Below are positions 35,703 through 44,564 of a stretch of DNA of 64,000 bases, piece by piece. The notes below the pieces were generated by a model that searched no databases, was not told the origin of the DNA, and saw only the letters and a list, made by a program, of their open reading frames with translations. Position 1 is the first letter of the stretch. Each line of letters begins with the position of its first letter. The position numbers were made by a program, and so were the translations under genes. Origin of the DNA: Betaproteobacteria bacterium (GTDB lineage: Bacteria; Acidobacteriota; Terriglobia; Acidiferrales; UBA7541). Location: NCBI GenBank assembly GCA_903970165.1, contig CAJCHZ010000077.1, positions 20,589 through 84,588 of the forward strand, given 5' to 3'.

Positions 35703-35932
35703 ACCGCATCGTAAGCATTGTGCTCTGCTTTCACGATCACCACACCTCGCTTACCTCCCGAAATGCCCTTTCTTAAGTCTTCCACTCTGCCGCAAGAATG
35801 GCCCTACATCTTCTCGACGAAAGAGGAAAAAGGTTCATGCCCGGGGCCCGAGCCAGCAACTAAAAAAGAAATACAACAAATTGTTATAACCGTTTCCTCG
35901 GGCGTCTGAATCGAATGCTGGGAGTCAGGGCA

Positions 35933-37279
35933 ATGAAAACGGAATCAGCATTTCCTCAAATGCTATATAATAGAGGTGTACATAAAAAGTATGTATTAAC
36001 CAGTGTATATACATTGGCACTGCTGTTCTTGTGTTCCGCGAGCAGGCTCTGCGCGCAAGGCCAAGTAACCTTGGATGCTTTGTATGCCGGCGACGATTCC
36101 TCCGCGCCCCATCCGGCCAGGGACTATTTGTTCGGTGATTGGGGTGGCAAAAGAAGTGAACTGGCGTCGAAAGGAGTTGTCTTCGACTTCTTCTACGTCG
36201 CGGACCTGCAGGGGAATCCCGTAGGCGGTCTTCAGCAAACTCAGGCCGGATGGGGACGCATCCGCGGCACCATGGACGTTGACTTGGGAAGACTGGCTGG
36301 CTGGGATGGCTGGACTTTCCACGCCACAGGGCTGTGGCAGTTCGGGGGCAACCTCGGTGCCGATATGGGAACCCTCGCAAATCCCAGCGGCCTCGTCAGC
36401 GCGCATACCACGCGGCTGGACTCCTTCTGGGTGCAAAAGTCACTCGATCACAATCGTTTCTACATTCGCGTAGGCCAACTGGCCGGACTTGATTTTTACG
36501 GCAATCAGGAATATGGAGCTTCCTACCTGATCGAACCATTCGACTATGCCTTCGGAAATCTTTTCACCGACTACGAATCGTTCAATCCTGCCGGCACACC
36601 TGGCGCACAGATTCAGCTCTTTCTCTGGCGCACCCTATACCTTAAAACGGCCGTTCTTTCCGGCAACCGCGACCCCTATGAGCAAGATCCCACTGGTTTC
36701 CATTTCGCGATCCGGGATTCACCCGTGTTCGCGGACGAAATTGGTTTCACGCGCGACAAGGCCAACGAAGTCCAGGTGCATCGAAAAACCTATCCCGGCA
36801 TCTACAAGTTCGGTTCAACGTACAACGCAGGCAAATTCACAAACGCGGCAGGAATTCGTAGCAGCGGCAACTACCTGATCTACGCCATGGCGAATCAAGC
36901 GTTATACAGGTCCGAAGCCGGTGCCAACAGCGGCCTGGATGCAACTGTCGGCTTTGACTGGGGCCCCGGAGACCTCAACCGTGAAAACAGCCAGACCATC
37001 GCGGGTATTCGATACAACGGCCCCATTCCAAGCCGGCCGCAGGATGGAGTTGCTTTTGCGTTCGTATATACGAAAATAGGCGATCCGTTTCAGGCCGTAG
37101 GAATTCCTCCAGGCTTGCCTCTTCTCGGATCGGAAAAGGCCTTTGAGACAAACTATGCGCTCCAGGTCAAACCTTACTTTCTCGTTCAGCCAGTGTTTCA
37201 ATACTACGTGGACGTCGGCGCGAACTCGCATATTCCTAACGCCGCCGTATTAGGCTTCCGCGTAAAAGTGACCTTTTGA
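35933..37279 (+). CDS. Carbohydrate-selective porin, OprB family
   Basis: A 448-residue outer-membrane porin. The signal peptide lies in VLTSVYTLALLFLCSASRLCAQ. The mature protein has the OprB hallmark LFGDWGGKRSELASKGVVFDFFYVADL and ends with an aromatic strand (AAVLGFRVKVTF). ATG 35933 is chosen over 35915 because it gives a shorter n-region, but the start is uncertain. Only 18 bp separate its stop from glpD, so it belongs to the glycerol cluster and may carry glycerol or sugars across the outer membrane. Confidence 0.88.
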   Translation: MKTESAFPQMLYNRGVHKKYVLTSVYTLALLFLCSASRLCAQGQVTLDALYAGDDSSAPHPARDYLFGDWGGKRSELASKGVVFDFFYVADLQGNPVGGLQQTQAGWGRIRGTMDVDLGRLAGWDGWTFHATGLWQFGGNLGADMGTLANPSGLVSAHTTRLDSFWVQKSLDHNRFYIRVGQLAGLDFYGNQEYGASYLIEPFDYAFGNLFTDYESFNPAGTPGAQIQLFLWRTLYLKTAVLSGNRDPYEQDPTGFHFAIRDSPVFADEIGFTRDKANEVQVHRKTYPGIYKFGSTYNAGKFTNAAGIRSSGNYLIYAMANQALYRSEAGANSGLDATVGFDWGPGDLNRENSQTIAGIRYNGPIPSRPQDGVAFAFVYTKIGDPFQAVGIPPGLPLLGSEKAFETNYALQVKPYFLVQPVFQYYVDVGANSHIPNAAVLGFRVKVTF

Positions 37280-37297
37280 AGGAGGTTGGGCGCACTT

Positions 37298-38980
37298 ATG
37301 AGACCACGGGATCAGCAGCTCCAGGGCATAGCGGGCAAATCGTTTGATGTTTGCGTGATCGGTGGTGGAGCGACTGGCGCGGCGTGCTCACTTGACGCCC
37401 AGCTGCGCGGGCTGCGAACGGTAATGCTCGACGCCGGCGATTTCGCCGGGGCGACTTCGAGCGCCGCCACCAAAATTGTACACGGCGGCGTGCGTTACCT
37501 CGAAGAAGCCATCAAAGACGTTGATCCGAAGGAATACCATGTGGTTGTGCGCGCCCTTCACGAACGGGTTCGCATGCTGAACAACGCGCCGCACCTCACC
37601 CGGCAACTGGCGTTTGTGGTGCCGAGCTACCATTGGCTGAATGCTGCCTACCTGGACATTGGCCTAAAAATCTACGATTGGCTGGCCGGCTCTGCCCGCA
37701 TCGCGCCAAGCAAGTATGTCTCCCGCGAAGAAACACTGGAGCGCATGCCGAACTTGAAGCAGGAAGGCCTGATCGGCTCCGTGCAGTATGCAGACGGGCA
37801 ATTCGACGACGCGAGGTACTGCCTTGCGCTAGCCCAGACGTTTTCCGAGGCAGGCGGGAATGCCCTCAATTACGCTCGCGTAACGGAATTTGGCCGCAAC
37901 TCGGCCGGGCGTCTTTCCAGCGTCCACGTTACCGAGAATCGAGCCGGTAAGCAGTTCGTCGTGAATGCCAAAGTTTTCATCAATGCCACCGGGCCTTTCA
38001 CGGATGCCATTCGAACCCTTGCTACGCCCACCGTGCACAAGCGCATGCGTCTCAGCAAGGGAGCCCACATCCTGTTTCCGCGCGACGTTTTCCCTTGCAA
38101 GGATGCGATGTTGATTCCGAAGACGGATGATGGGCGCGTCCTTTTTGTTGTTCCCTGGCGTGGTCGGCTTCTCGTCGGTACGACCGAACAGGAAGTTACA
38201 CCCGATGAAGAATATTTTGTGAGCCGCGAAGATGTCGACTTCATGCTCGGCCAGCTGAACAAATATCTCGAACATCCGGTGAAGGCTTCTCAAATCGTTA
38301 GCGGTTTCGCCGGAGCGCGTCCTTTGGTCAGCGCGGGAGAGAACGAGAGCACACAAAAGATCGCACGCGACGACGTGATCGAAGTGGACGCCAAGAGCGG
38401 CTTAATCAGCATCATGGGCGGGAAGTGGACGACGCATCGCGCCATGGCAGAGGATACCGTCGCTGCCGCTCAAAAGGCGCTGGGCGTTCCCGTCACGGAA
38501 AGTCCAACTCGGTCGCACGTCCTTCATGGCGGAGAAGGATTTAGCAATGACCTTTCGGAAAAGCTCACGGCCGCATTCCCTATTTCCAAGGAAACAGCCC
38601 GTCACCTGGCGGCCAAGTTCGGCACCGCCGCATGGAAAGTGCTGGAACTCACCAAGGGAGGCGCCAATCTTGGCCAACCTATCCTTTCTGGCTCTCCGCA
38701 AATTCAAGCCGAGGTTGTCTACTGCGTGCGCGAGGAACTCGCTGCCACGATCGAAGACATTCTCGCGCGCAGGATCGGTGTGCAGTTTTATTCCTGGCGG
38801 GACGCCATTCGCTGCGCGCCACCTGTCGGCAAGCTGATGGCACAAGAGCTCCAATGGTCAAATGATCAAACACAGGCAGCCGTGGAAGCTTATGTTGGCA
38901 AGATAAATCACTACTTGGAGAAAGCAGGTTTGGAACAGGAGACGCCTTCCGGTGCCGCGGGGCGCGCATCGGCCGATTGA
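37298..38980 (+). CDS. glpD: Glycerol-3-phosphate dehydrogenase (FAD-dependent)
   Basis: The enzyme oxidises sn-glycerol 3-phosphate to dihydroxyacetone phosphate and passes electrons to quinone at the inner membrane. This 560-residue protein has the FAD-binding N-terminus (FDVCVIGGGATGAACSLDAQLRG) and the family signature (GATSSAATKIVHGGVRYLEEA), then GRLLVGTTEQEVTPDEEYFVS, and a C-terminal helical domain (TRSHVLHGGEG onward). ATG 37298 follows GGAGG at 37281 by 12 bases; a TTG at 37286 is less likely. It is second in the oprB-glpD-glpK-glpF run. Confidence 0.95.
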   Translation: MRPRDQQLQGIAGKSFDVCVIGGGATGAACSLDAQLRGLRTVMLDAGDFAGATSSAATKIVHGGVRYLEEAIKDVDPKEYHVVVRALHERVRMLNNAPHLTRQLAFVVPSYHWLNAAYLDIGLKIYDWLAGSARIAPSKYVSREETLERMPNLKQEGLIGSVQYADGQFDDARYCLALAQTFSEAGGNALNYARVTEFGRNSAGRLSSVHVTENRAGKQFVVNAKVFINATGPFTDAIRTLATPTVHKRMRLSKGAHILFPRDVFPCKDAMLIPKTDDGRVLFVVPWRGRLLVGTTEQEVTPDEEYFVSREDVDFMLGQLNKYLEHPVKASQIVSGFAGARPLVSAGENESTQKIARDDVIEVDAKSGLISIMGGKWTTHRAMAEDTVAAAQKALGVPVTESPTRSHVLHGGEGFSNDLSEKLTAAFPISKETARHLAAKFGTAAWKVLELTKGGANLGQPILSGSPQIQAEVVYCVREELAATIEDILARRIGVQFYSWRDAIRCAPPVGKLMAQELQWSNDQTQAAVEAYVGKINHYLEKAGLEQETPSGAAGRASAD

Positions 38981-38999
38981 TTTCTAAAGGAGAAACGCT

Positions 39000-40535
39000 A
39001 TGTCCAACTATTTGGGCGCCATCGATCAGGGGACGACAAGCACGAGGTTCATTGTCTTCGACCGAACGGGAAGAATTGTTTCGGTGGCACAGAAAGAACA
39101 CGAGCAGATCTATCCGAAACCCGGATGGGTCGAGCATGATCCGGAAGAGATTTGGCGCCGCACGCAGGAAGTAATTGCCGATGCCATGCAACAGCGGGTT
39201 TTCCGGCCCAAGGATCTTGCCGCCATTGGAATTACAAATCAGCGCGAAACGACGATTCTCTGGAATCGCAAAACCGGAAAAGCCGTATACAACGCCATCG
39301 TCTGGCAGGACACGCGCGTCGAGGATTACGTGGCAGAACTATCTCGTGATGGCGGCCAGGACCGTTTCCGGCAGCAGACTGGATTGCCTCTCGCAACATA
39401 TTTCAGCGGCCTCAAGATTCGCTGGATCTTGAACAATGTCCGCGGCGCTCGCGAACTTGCCGAAGCTGGTGATTTGTATTTCGGCAACATCGATTCCTAC
39501 ATGGTCTGGAAACTTACCGGCGGAACGAACGGCGGCGTTCACGTTACGGATGTCACCAACGCCAGCCGCACTCAGTTGATGGATCTTCGTACCCTTGCCT
39601 GGGATAAAAACCAATTGAAGATTTTCGGTATTCCCGAAGCAGTCTTGCCAAAGATTGTTTCGAGCAGCGAGGTCTATGGACCTGCAAAGCTCACGTCCGT
39701 TGAAGGAGTGCCGGTGGCGGGAATTCTGGGTGACCAGCAAGCGGCGCTTGTAGGCCAAACGTGCTTCGAGTCGGGGCAGGCAAAGAATACCTATGGAACA
39801 GGCTGCTTCCTGCTGATGAATACGGGAACTGAGGCCGTGTTGTCCAAATTCGGACTGATTACAACGGTCGCTTTCAAATTCGGCCAGAAGCCTGCTCAGT
39901 ACGCTCTCGAAGGCAGCATTGCGATCACCGGCGCACTGGTCCAGTGGGTTCGCGACAATCTCGGCCTCATCGAAAAGAGCTCGGATATCGAAACTCTCGC
40001 GCGCACCGTGAAGGACAACGGCGGTGTCTATTTCGTCCCCGCCTTCTCCGGTCTATACGCTCCGTACTGGCAGGCGAGTGCGCGCGGCGTGATCGCCGGC
40101 CTCACGCGTTACGCCAACAAAGGACACATCGCCCGCTCCGTTCTCGAGGCAACGGCTTTCCAGACGCGCGAGGTCGTCGAGGCCATGGAGAAGGACTCAA
40201 AAATTAATCTCGACGTCCTTCGCACCGACGGTGGAATGGTCGTAAACGAGCTCTTGATGCAGTTTCAATCCGACATTCTCGATCGCCCAGTGGTTCGTCC
40301 TCTGATTAAAGAAACCACTGCCCTCGGCTCGGCTTATGCCGCTGGTCTCGCGGTCGGTTATTACAAAGATCTCGACGAACTCCGCGCCAACTGGGGAGTG
40401 GATCATACCTGGAAGCCTCAGATGGAGAACGGCACCCGGGAAAATCTTTACAGCGAATGGAAGAAGGCCGTAACCCGTTCGTTTAACTGGGCGGATACTC
40501 CTGGCGTTGGCACGGCAGCAAAAAGCGGCTCTTAA
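39000..40535 (+). CDS. glpK: Glycerol kinase
   Basis: Phosphorylates glycerol with ATP to glycerol 3-phosphate, the substrate of the upstream GlpD. The 511-residue protein starts MSNYLGAIDQGTTSTRFIVFD behind AAAGGAGA and contains HDPEEIWRRTQEV, ITNQRETTILWNRKTGKA and GTGCFLLMNTG, all standard FGGY-kinase landmarks. Length equals that of E. coli GlpK. It lies 19 bp after glpD and 39 bp before glpF. Confidence 0.97.
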   Translation: MSNYLGAIDQGTTSTRFIVFDRTGRIVSVAQKEHEQIYPKPGWVEHDPEEIWRRTQEVIADAMQQRVFRPKDLAAIGITNQRETTILWNRKTGKAVYNAIVWQDTRVEDYVAELSRDGGQDRFRQQTGLPLATYFSGLKIRWILNNVRGARELAEAGDLYFGNIDSYMVWKLTGGTNGGVHVTDVTNASRTQLMDLRTLAWDKNQLKIFGIPEAVLPKIVSSSEVYGPAKLTSVEGVPVAGILGDQQAALVGQTCFESGQAKNTYGTGCFLLMNTGTEAVLSKFGLITTVAFKFGQKPAQYALEGSIAITGALVQWVRDNLGLIEKSSDIETLARTVKDNGGVYFVPAFSGLYAPYWQASARGVIAGLTRYANKGHIARSVLEATAFQTREVVEAMEKDSKINLDVLRTDGGMVVNELLMQFQSDILDRPVVRPLIKETTALGSAYAAGLAVGYYKDLDELRANWGVDHTWKPQMENGTRENLYSEWKKAVTRSFNWADTPGVGTAAKSGS

Positions 40536-40574
40536 TCTTACGCAAGATAAATCTCGAAGAGAGGATTGTCCGAC

Positions 40575-41303
40575 ATGCTTTCACCATTTTTCGGAGAGTT
40601 CATGGGAACTCTGGTGTTGATTCTGCTCGGCGACGGCGTTGTGGCCGGCGTGCTGTTGAAGCGCTCGAAAGCAGAAAACGCCGGCTGGATGGTTATTACG
40701 ACCGGTTGGGCGTTTGCCGTTATGGCAGGAGTGTACGTTTCGATAGCCTGCGGCAGTAAGGACGCCTTTCTCAATCCGGCCTTCACACTCGGAGTTGCGA
40801 TCACCTCACACGACTATTCAAAACTCGTTCCTCTAATCGGAGCGCAAATGCTTGGCGCATTTGTCGGCGCTGCTCTTGTTTGGCTGCAGTACTTGCCTCA
40901 TTGGAAGGAAACTCCAGACACCTCTCTGAAGCTGGCGGTTTTTTGTACCGCGCCTGCAATTCGCAACATCGCGGCAAATCTTATCAGCGAGATCATCGGC
41001 ACATTCGCTCTTGTATTTATAGCCGCGACTATTTTCTCGAAAGCGGTTGCGAAGGATGGCATTGCCGCTGGTCTTGGGCCTTACCTCGTAGGTTGTCTTG
41101 TCTGGGCAATTGGTCTTTCGCTCGGCGGCACGACCGGCTACGCGATCAATCCAGCCCGCGACCTCGGTCCTCGCATCGCTCACGCGGTTCTTCCCATTGC
41201 AGGCAAGGGGAACTCGGACTGGGGATATGCGACCATCCCCGTGGTTGGCCCCCTTATCGGCGCCAGCCTCGCAGGACTTCTTATCCGCGTCCTAAGTTTT
41301 TGA
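40575..41303 (+). CDS. glpF: Aquaglyceroporin (glycerol facilitator)
   Basis: A 242-residue MIP-family channel with both pore NPA motifs: NPAFTLGVA in the first half and NPARDLGPR in the second. The Asp after the second NPAR is the residue that marks glycerol-permeable members. Six TM helices are evident. ATG 40575 is preferred over an in-frame TTG at 40566, which sits directly on the GAGG ribosome-binding site. It completes the uptake step of the glycerol cluster. Downstream (41310-41340) are palindromic bits such as TTGGTACCAA, without a T-run. Confidence 0.95.
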   Translation: MLSPFFGEFMGTLVLILLGDGVVAGVLLKRSKAENAGWMVITTGWAFAVMAGVYVSIACGSKDAFLNPAFTLGVAITSHDYSKLVPLIGAQMLGAFVGAALVWLQYLPHWKETPDTSLKLAVFCTAPAIRNIAANLISEIIGTFALVFIAATIFSKAVAKDGIAAGLGPYLVGCLVWAIGLSLGGTTGYAINPARDLGPRIAHAVLPIAGKGNSDWGYATIPVVGPLIGASLAGLLIRVLSF

Positions 41304-41391
41304 TGCTCCCTGCAAATCGGTTGGTACCAAGTTGGTCCCAACAAATCGATGCAAACGACGCCCTATGCTAAAATTACAAAGTCGTTTGCGT

Positions 41392-41467
41392 GGGCGTGTA
41401 GCTCAGCTGGGAGAGCGCGTGCTTTGCAAGCATGAGGTCGCAGGTTCGATCCCTGTCACGTCCACCA
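41392..41467 (+). tRNA. tRNA-Ala (TGC)
   Basis: A full 76-base cloverleaf with encoded CCA. The acceptor arms GGGCGTG and CACGTCC pair with one G-U; the D arm reads GCTCAGCTGGGAGAGC; the anticodon loop is CTTTGCAA with anticodon TGC; the T arm contains GGTTCGATCC. A T-rich stretch (GCTTTTTAG) follows soon after the CCA. Confidence 0.98.
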
Positions 41468-41500
41468 TTCCTTGCTTTTTAGTCAGGCCTGCCACGCTGC

Positions 41501-44161
41501 TTAGGAGAGGGTGCTTTGCAGGACTTCCTGCAGCAGCTCTTGCTTTTGCTGGCTGAGTTTTTTTCCGCGTTCCGTCAAATAAAAAACGTCGATAGCTTTT
41601 TGCCCTTCTGTGTCAATCAGTGCCACATCAATGTTGCAGCCGAGCCGAGCGAGCGCTGAACCCACGTCGTACAACAATCCCGGACGATCCTGCGCCATGA
41701 TCTCCAGCAAAGTGCTGTGTACCGAGGACGCGTCGTCGTAGCCGATTTGCGTTTCCACCGCCACTTTGGGGGGCTTCGCCTTGCTCGCGATTTCGCGTGC
41801 TTTCAGAAGCGGATCGAGCGGTGCCTTTCCCATGGCTACATCGGCGAGGCTCTTGCGGAACCGCTCGATTTCCGTCGGATTCAACTCGAGCGTGTGGTGC
41901 AAATCGACGAAATGAAACGTGTCCAGCACGACGCCCGCGGCGTTGGCGAAAGCATCGGCCTTCACGATGTTCATCCCCCATCCGGCCAGCACACCGGAGA
42001 TGGTGGCGAAAAGGGCGGGACGATCAGCGGTCAGAATCGTCAGTGAGAAGGAATGGTGGCGCGCTTTCAGCTCGGTCTGTACCGGCTCCGCGCCCAGCTT
42101 CTGATACAACTGGAAGTGCGCGGCGATCTCCGCCGGCGTGTGCACCGCACGATAGCGGCGAGGGAAGCCTTCGAGGAACCGTTCGACTTCCGTTTTGTTC
42201 GCCCCTCCGGCCTGGCTGCTGACTTGTTCGAGAAGAGAAAGTTCGTCGGAAGCATGCAGACGATCGCGGTCGAGTGTGCGGCTGAAATAGTTAGAAGTCG
42301 CGGCAAAGAGCTGCCAAAGCATTTCCGCTTTCCAGGGCGTAAGCGCTTCCGGATTGACGGCATGAATGTCGCCATACGTCATCAGGCACAATCGCTGCAA
42401 TCGCTCTTGCGTGGCCACCGCGTCCGCAAACGCAGAAACAGTCCCGGGATCGAAGATATCGCGTCGCTGCATCGTGGCGGACATGTCGAGGTGATGCTCG
42501 ATCAGAAAGTGCACTTCGGCAGCGTCGTATTCGGAAAGGCGAAAGCGGGCCGCTGCAGTTTCGAGGGCCCCGAGACTTCCGGTGACGTGGTTTTCAACCG
42601 CCATACCTTTACCCACATCATGCAGAAGCAGCGCCAGAATCAACAGATCGCGGCGCTCGACGGTTTTCCAAAGCTGGCGAAAATGTGTCGCGCGCTCGTC
42701 GCAAGAATCAGGCAACTCCTGGAGGTGCTCGATCGTCCGCAGCGAGTGCTCGTCCACCGTATATCGGTGATAAAAGTCGCGCACCACGAGCGAGTCGATC
42801 GCCCTGAATTCTGGCAAGACTTCCATGAGCATAGAAAGGCGCTGCATCGGCCGCAAAGCCATGCTGGGGTAATCGGCCCCGAGAATCTCGCGCAGCGTCG
42901 TCCAATTCACTTCCGTATTTTTCTGCGGAAGTTCCGGATGCTTCAGAATGTAGAAAATAGCTCGTTCGGCTTCGCGGCTAAGAGGTATCCCGGTACGGGC
43001 GGCCTCGGCAAAAAGTGCAAAGGTGACTGTACGGTCGGAGAGGGCCTGTTCATCCACTACTTCGAGCATGCCGTCGCGGACGGCAAATGATCTTCCTTTC
43101 CGCATGTCGCCGCGTGCACCGCGAGCGGCATTGAGCAGTCGCGCGCGGAGTGAAAGCTGCACGGCAGGCTTTTGTTCGATGTAGCGGAGAAGCAGCCGGT
43201 TCAGAACGCGAGCCTGACGGAAATACAGGCGCATCCATTCTTCGGGGCTGCGCCGAAGGTCGCGGGCCGGGCCTTTCGGAATACCCAGAGAACGCTCCGC
43301 GGCGGCGCTCTGCAATTCGTAGGTCAGCGTGTTGTCGTTGCGAGCGTTGCTGTAGTGCAGGAAGCAGCGAATCGCGCATAGGAAGTCCACCGCCGTGGCC
43401 GACAATTCCTCTTCTGTGGCGCTGTTTTTCCAGCCATCCCGCTGGTCCCCTGCAATTTGCCGGAGCCACGCGGCGGCTTGAAAGTCGCGCAATCCCCCGG
43501 GGGCATCCTTCACGTTTGGTTCGAGATGATAAATCGTGTTGCCGTAACGCGCGTGCCGCTCCTTGGTGAGTTTGGTCAATTCGGCGAGCAGGAACGGGCG
43601 CGCCTGTTTTTCTGAACCCGCCATTACTTTTTTGACTAAACGATCGAAAAGCTCTTCATCGCCGGCCAGAAGCCTGCGGTCGAGCAGCGCCAGGTGAAAC
43701 TCCGCGTTGTCTTCTTCGATGCGTTTGCACTCGTCGAGCGTGCGTCCCGCAGAGCTCACGCGAAAACCCAGATCCCACAGCGTGCGGGAAAAATCCGCAA
43801 TCAACGGGCGAAATTCGGTTTCGGCTTTTTCGCTGCCAAACAAAAACAGAATGTCCAGATCGGAATAGGGGAAAAGCAGGCGGCGTCCATAGCCGCCAAG
43901 AGCCACGAGAGAAAGTCCCTGCGCCGCGGCGCCATGCACACGAAGAACTTCCGCAAAAATCTGCTGGGCAGTTCTGTCCGCCAGATTACACAGTGCGTCC
44001 AGAGTTTCTCGAGCGCTGGCGCCCGCTTCAAAGTGTTGGCGGATGCGGTTGCGTTCGTCCTCGGTCTGTGGTCCGAGCACGGACAAGGGAGTCAGGGAAC
44101 CTGGCATGTTCTTTGCGGGCCGGTTGGCCGGATTAAGACCTGGGCGGGCAGCTGTTGTCAC
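41501..44161 (-). CDS. glnD: [Protein-PII] uridylyltransferase / uridylyl-removing enzyme
   Basis: GlnD uridylylates PII when glutamine is low and removes UMP when it is high. This 886-residue protein has the nucleotidyltransferase motif LGGYGRRLLFPYSDLDILFLFG, the HD hydrolase site ALLLHDVGKG, and two C-terminal ACT domains (from SFSLTILTADRPALFA and from VHSTLLEIMAQDRPGLLYDVG). It begins with GTG 44161, 5 bp after the glnB stop; ATG 44107 is an alternative. Being last in amtB-glnB-glnD puts the sensor, its target and the transporter in one operon. A 345-codon plus-strand frame inside it is a shadow. Confidence 0.95.
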   Translation of the reverse strand: MTTAARPGLNPANRPAKNMPGSLTPLSVLGPQTEDERNRIRQHFEAGASARETLDALCNLADRTAQQIFAEVLRVHGAAAQGLSLVALGGYGRRLLFPYSDLDILFLFGSEKAETEFRPLIADFSRTLWDLGFRVSSAGRTLDECKRIEEDNAEFHLALLDRRLLAGDEELFDRLVKKVMAGSEKQARPFLLAELTKLTKERHARYGNTIYHLEPNVKDAPGGLRDFQAAAWLRQIAGDQRDGWKNSATEEELSATAVDFLCAIRCFLHYSNARNDNTLTYELQSAAAERSLGIPKGPARDLRRSPEEWMRLYFRQARVLNRLLLRYIEQKPAVQLSLRARLLNAARGARGDMRKGRSFAVRDGMLEVVDEQALSDRTVTFALFAEAARTGIPLSREAERAIFYILKHPELPQKNTEVNWTTLREILGADYPSMALRPMQRLSMLMEVLPEFRAIDSLVVRDFYHRYTVDEHSLRTIEHLQELPDSCDERATHFRQLWKTVERRDLLILALLLHDVGKGMAVENHVTGSLGALETAAARFRLSEYDAAEVHFLIEHHLDMSATMQRRDIFDPGTVSAFADAVATQERLQRLCLMTYGDIHAVNPEALTPWKAEMLWQLFAATSNYFSRTLDRDRLHASDELSLLEQVSSQAGGANKTEVERFLEGFPRRYRAVHTPAEIAAHFQLYQKLGAEPVQTELKARHHSFSLTILTADRPALFATISGVLAGWGMNIVKADAFANAAGVVLDTFHFVDLHHTLELNPTEIERFRKSLADVAMGKAPLDPLLKAREIASKAKPPKVAVETQIGYDDASSVHSTLLEIMAQDRPGLLYDVGSALARLGCNIDVALIDTEGQKAIDVFYLTERGKKLSQQKQELLQEVLQSTLS

Positions 44162-44166
44162 CGGAT

Positions 44167-44505
44167 CTAGAGCGCGTTTTCGCCGCGCTCCTCATTTCGG
44201 ATCCGGATCGCTTCCTCAACCCGTGATAGAAATATCTTACCGTCGCCAATCTTTCCTGTCTTAGCGGTCTTCAGGATTGTGTCCACGGCGCGCTGGATGA
44301 GCGGATCGGGGAGCACCATCTCGAGCTTGATTTTCGGCAGTAGATCCACCGTGTATTCGCGGCCGCGGTAGACTTCCGTGTGGCCTTTCTGCCGCCCGTG
44401 CCCGCGCACCTCCGTGACGGTCATGCCTTCGATACCGATTTCGCGCAACGCATCTTTCACGGATTCAAACCGCGACGGCTGGATGATTGCCTCAAGTTTC
44501 ATCAT
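44167..44505 (-). CDS. glnB: Nitrogen regulatory protein PII
   Basis: A 112-residue PII trimer subunit that reads 2-oxoglutarate and ATP/ADP. Starting at ATG 44505 (MMKLEAIIQPSRFESV) puts the T-loop tyrosine of RGREYTVDLLPK at position 51, the uridylylation site of GlnD. The lower signature TGKIGDGKIFLSRVEEAIRIR is present. A start one codon later or at 44526 is possible but shifts that numbering. It lies 59 bp after amtB, which suits a role in blocking the AmtB channel. Confidence 0.96.
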   Translation of the reverse strand: MMKLEAIIQPSRFESVKDALREIGIEGMTVTEVRGHGRQKGHTEVYRGREYTVDLLPKIKLEMVLPDPLIQRAVDTILKTAKTGKIGDGKIFLSRVEEAIRIRNEERGENAL

Positions 44506-44564
44506 GAACGTTTCTGCCTCGCCCAATGCATGATGTGCATGATGCTATTGTGCCGTGTTCAAGC

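Noticed and set aside
42053..43090. 345-codon plus-strand frame
   Set aside because: Antisense to glnD, whose nucleotidyltransferase, HD and ACT motifs are clear. No recognisable protein features in the antisense frame.
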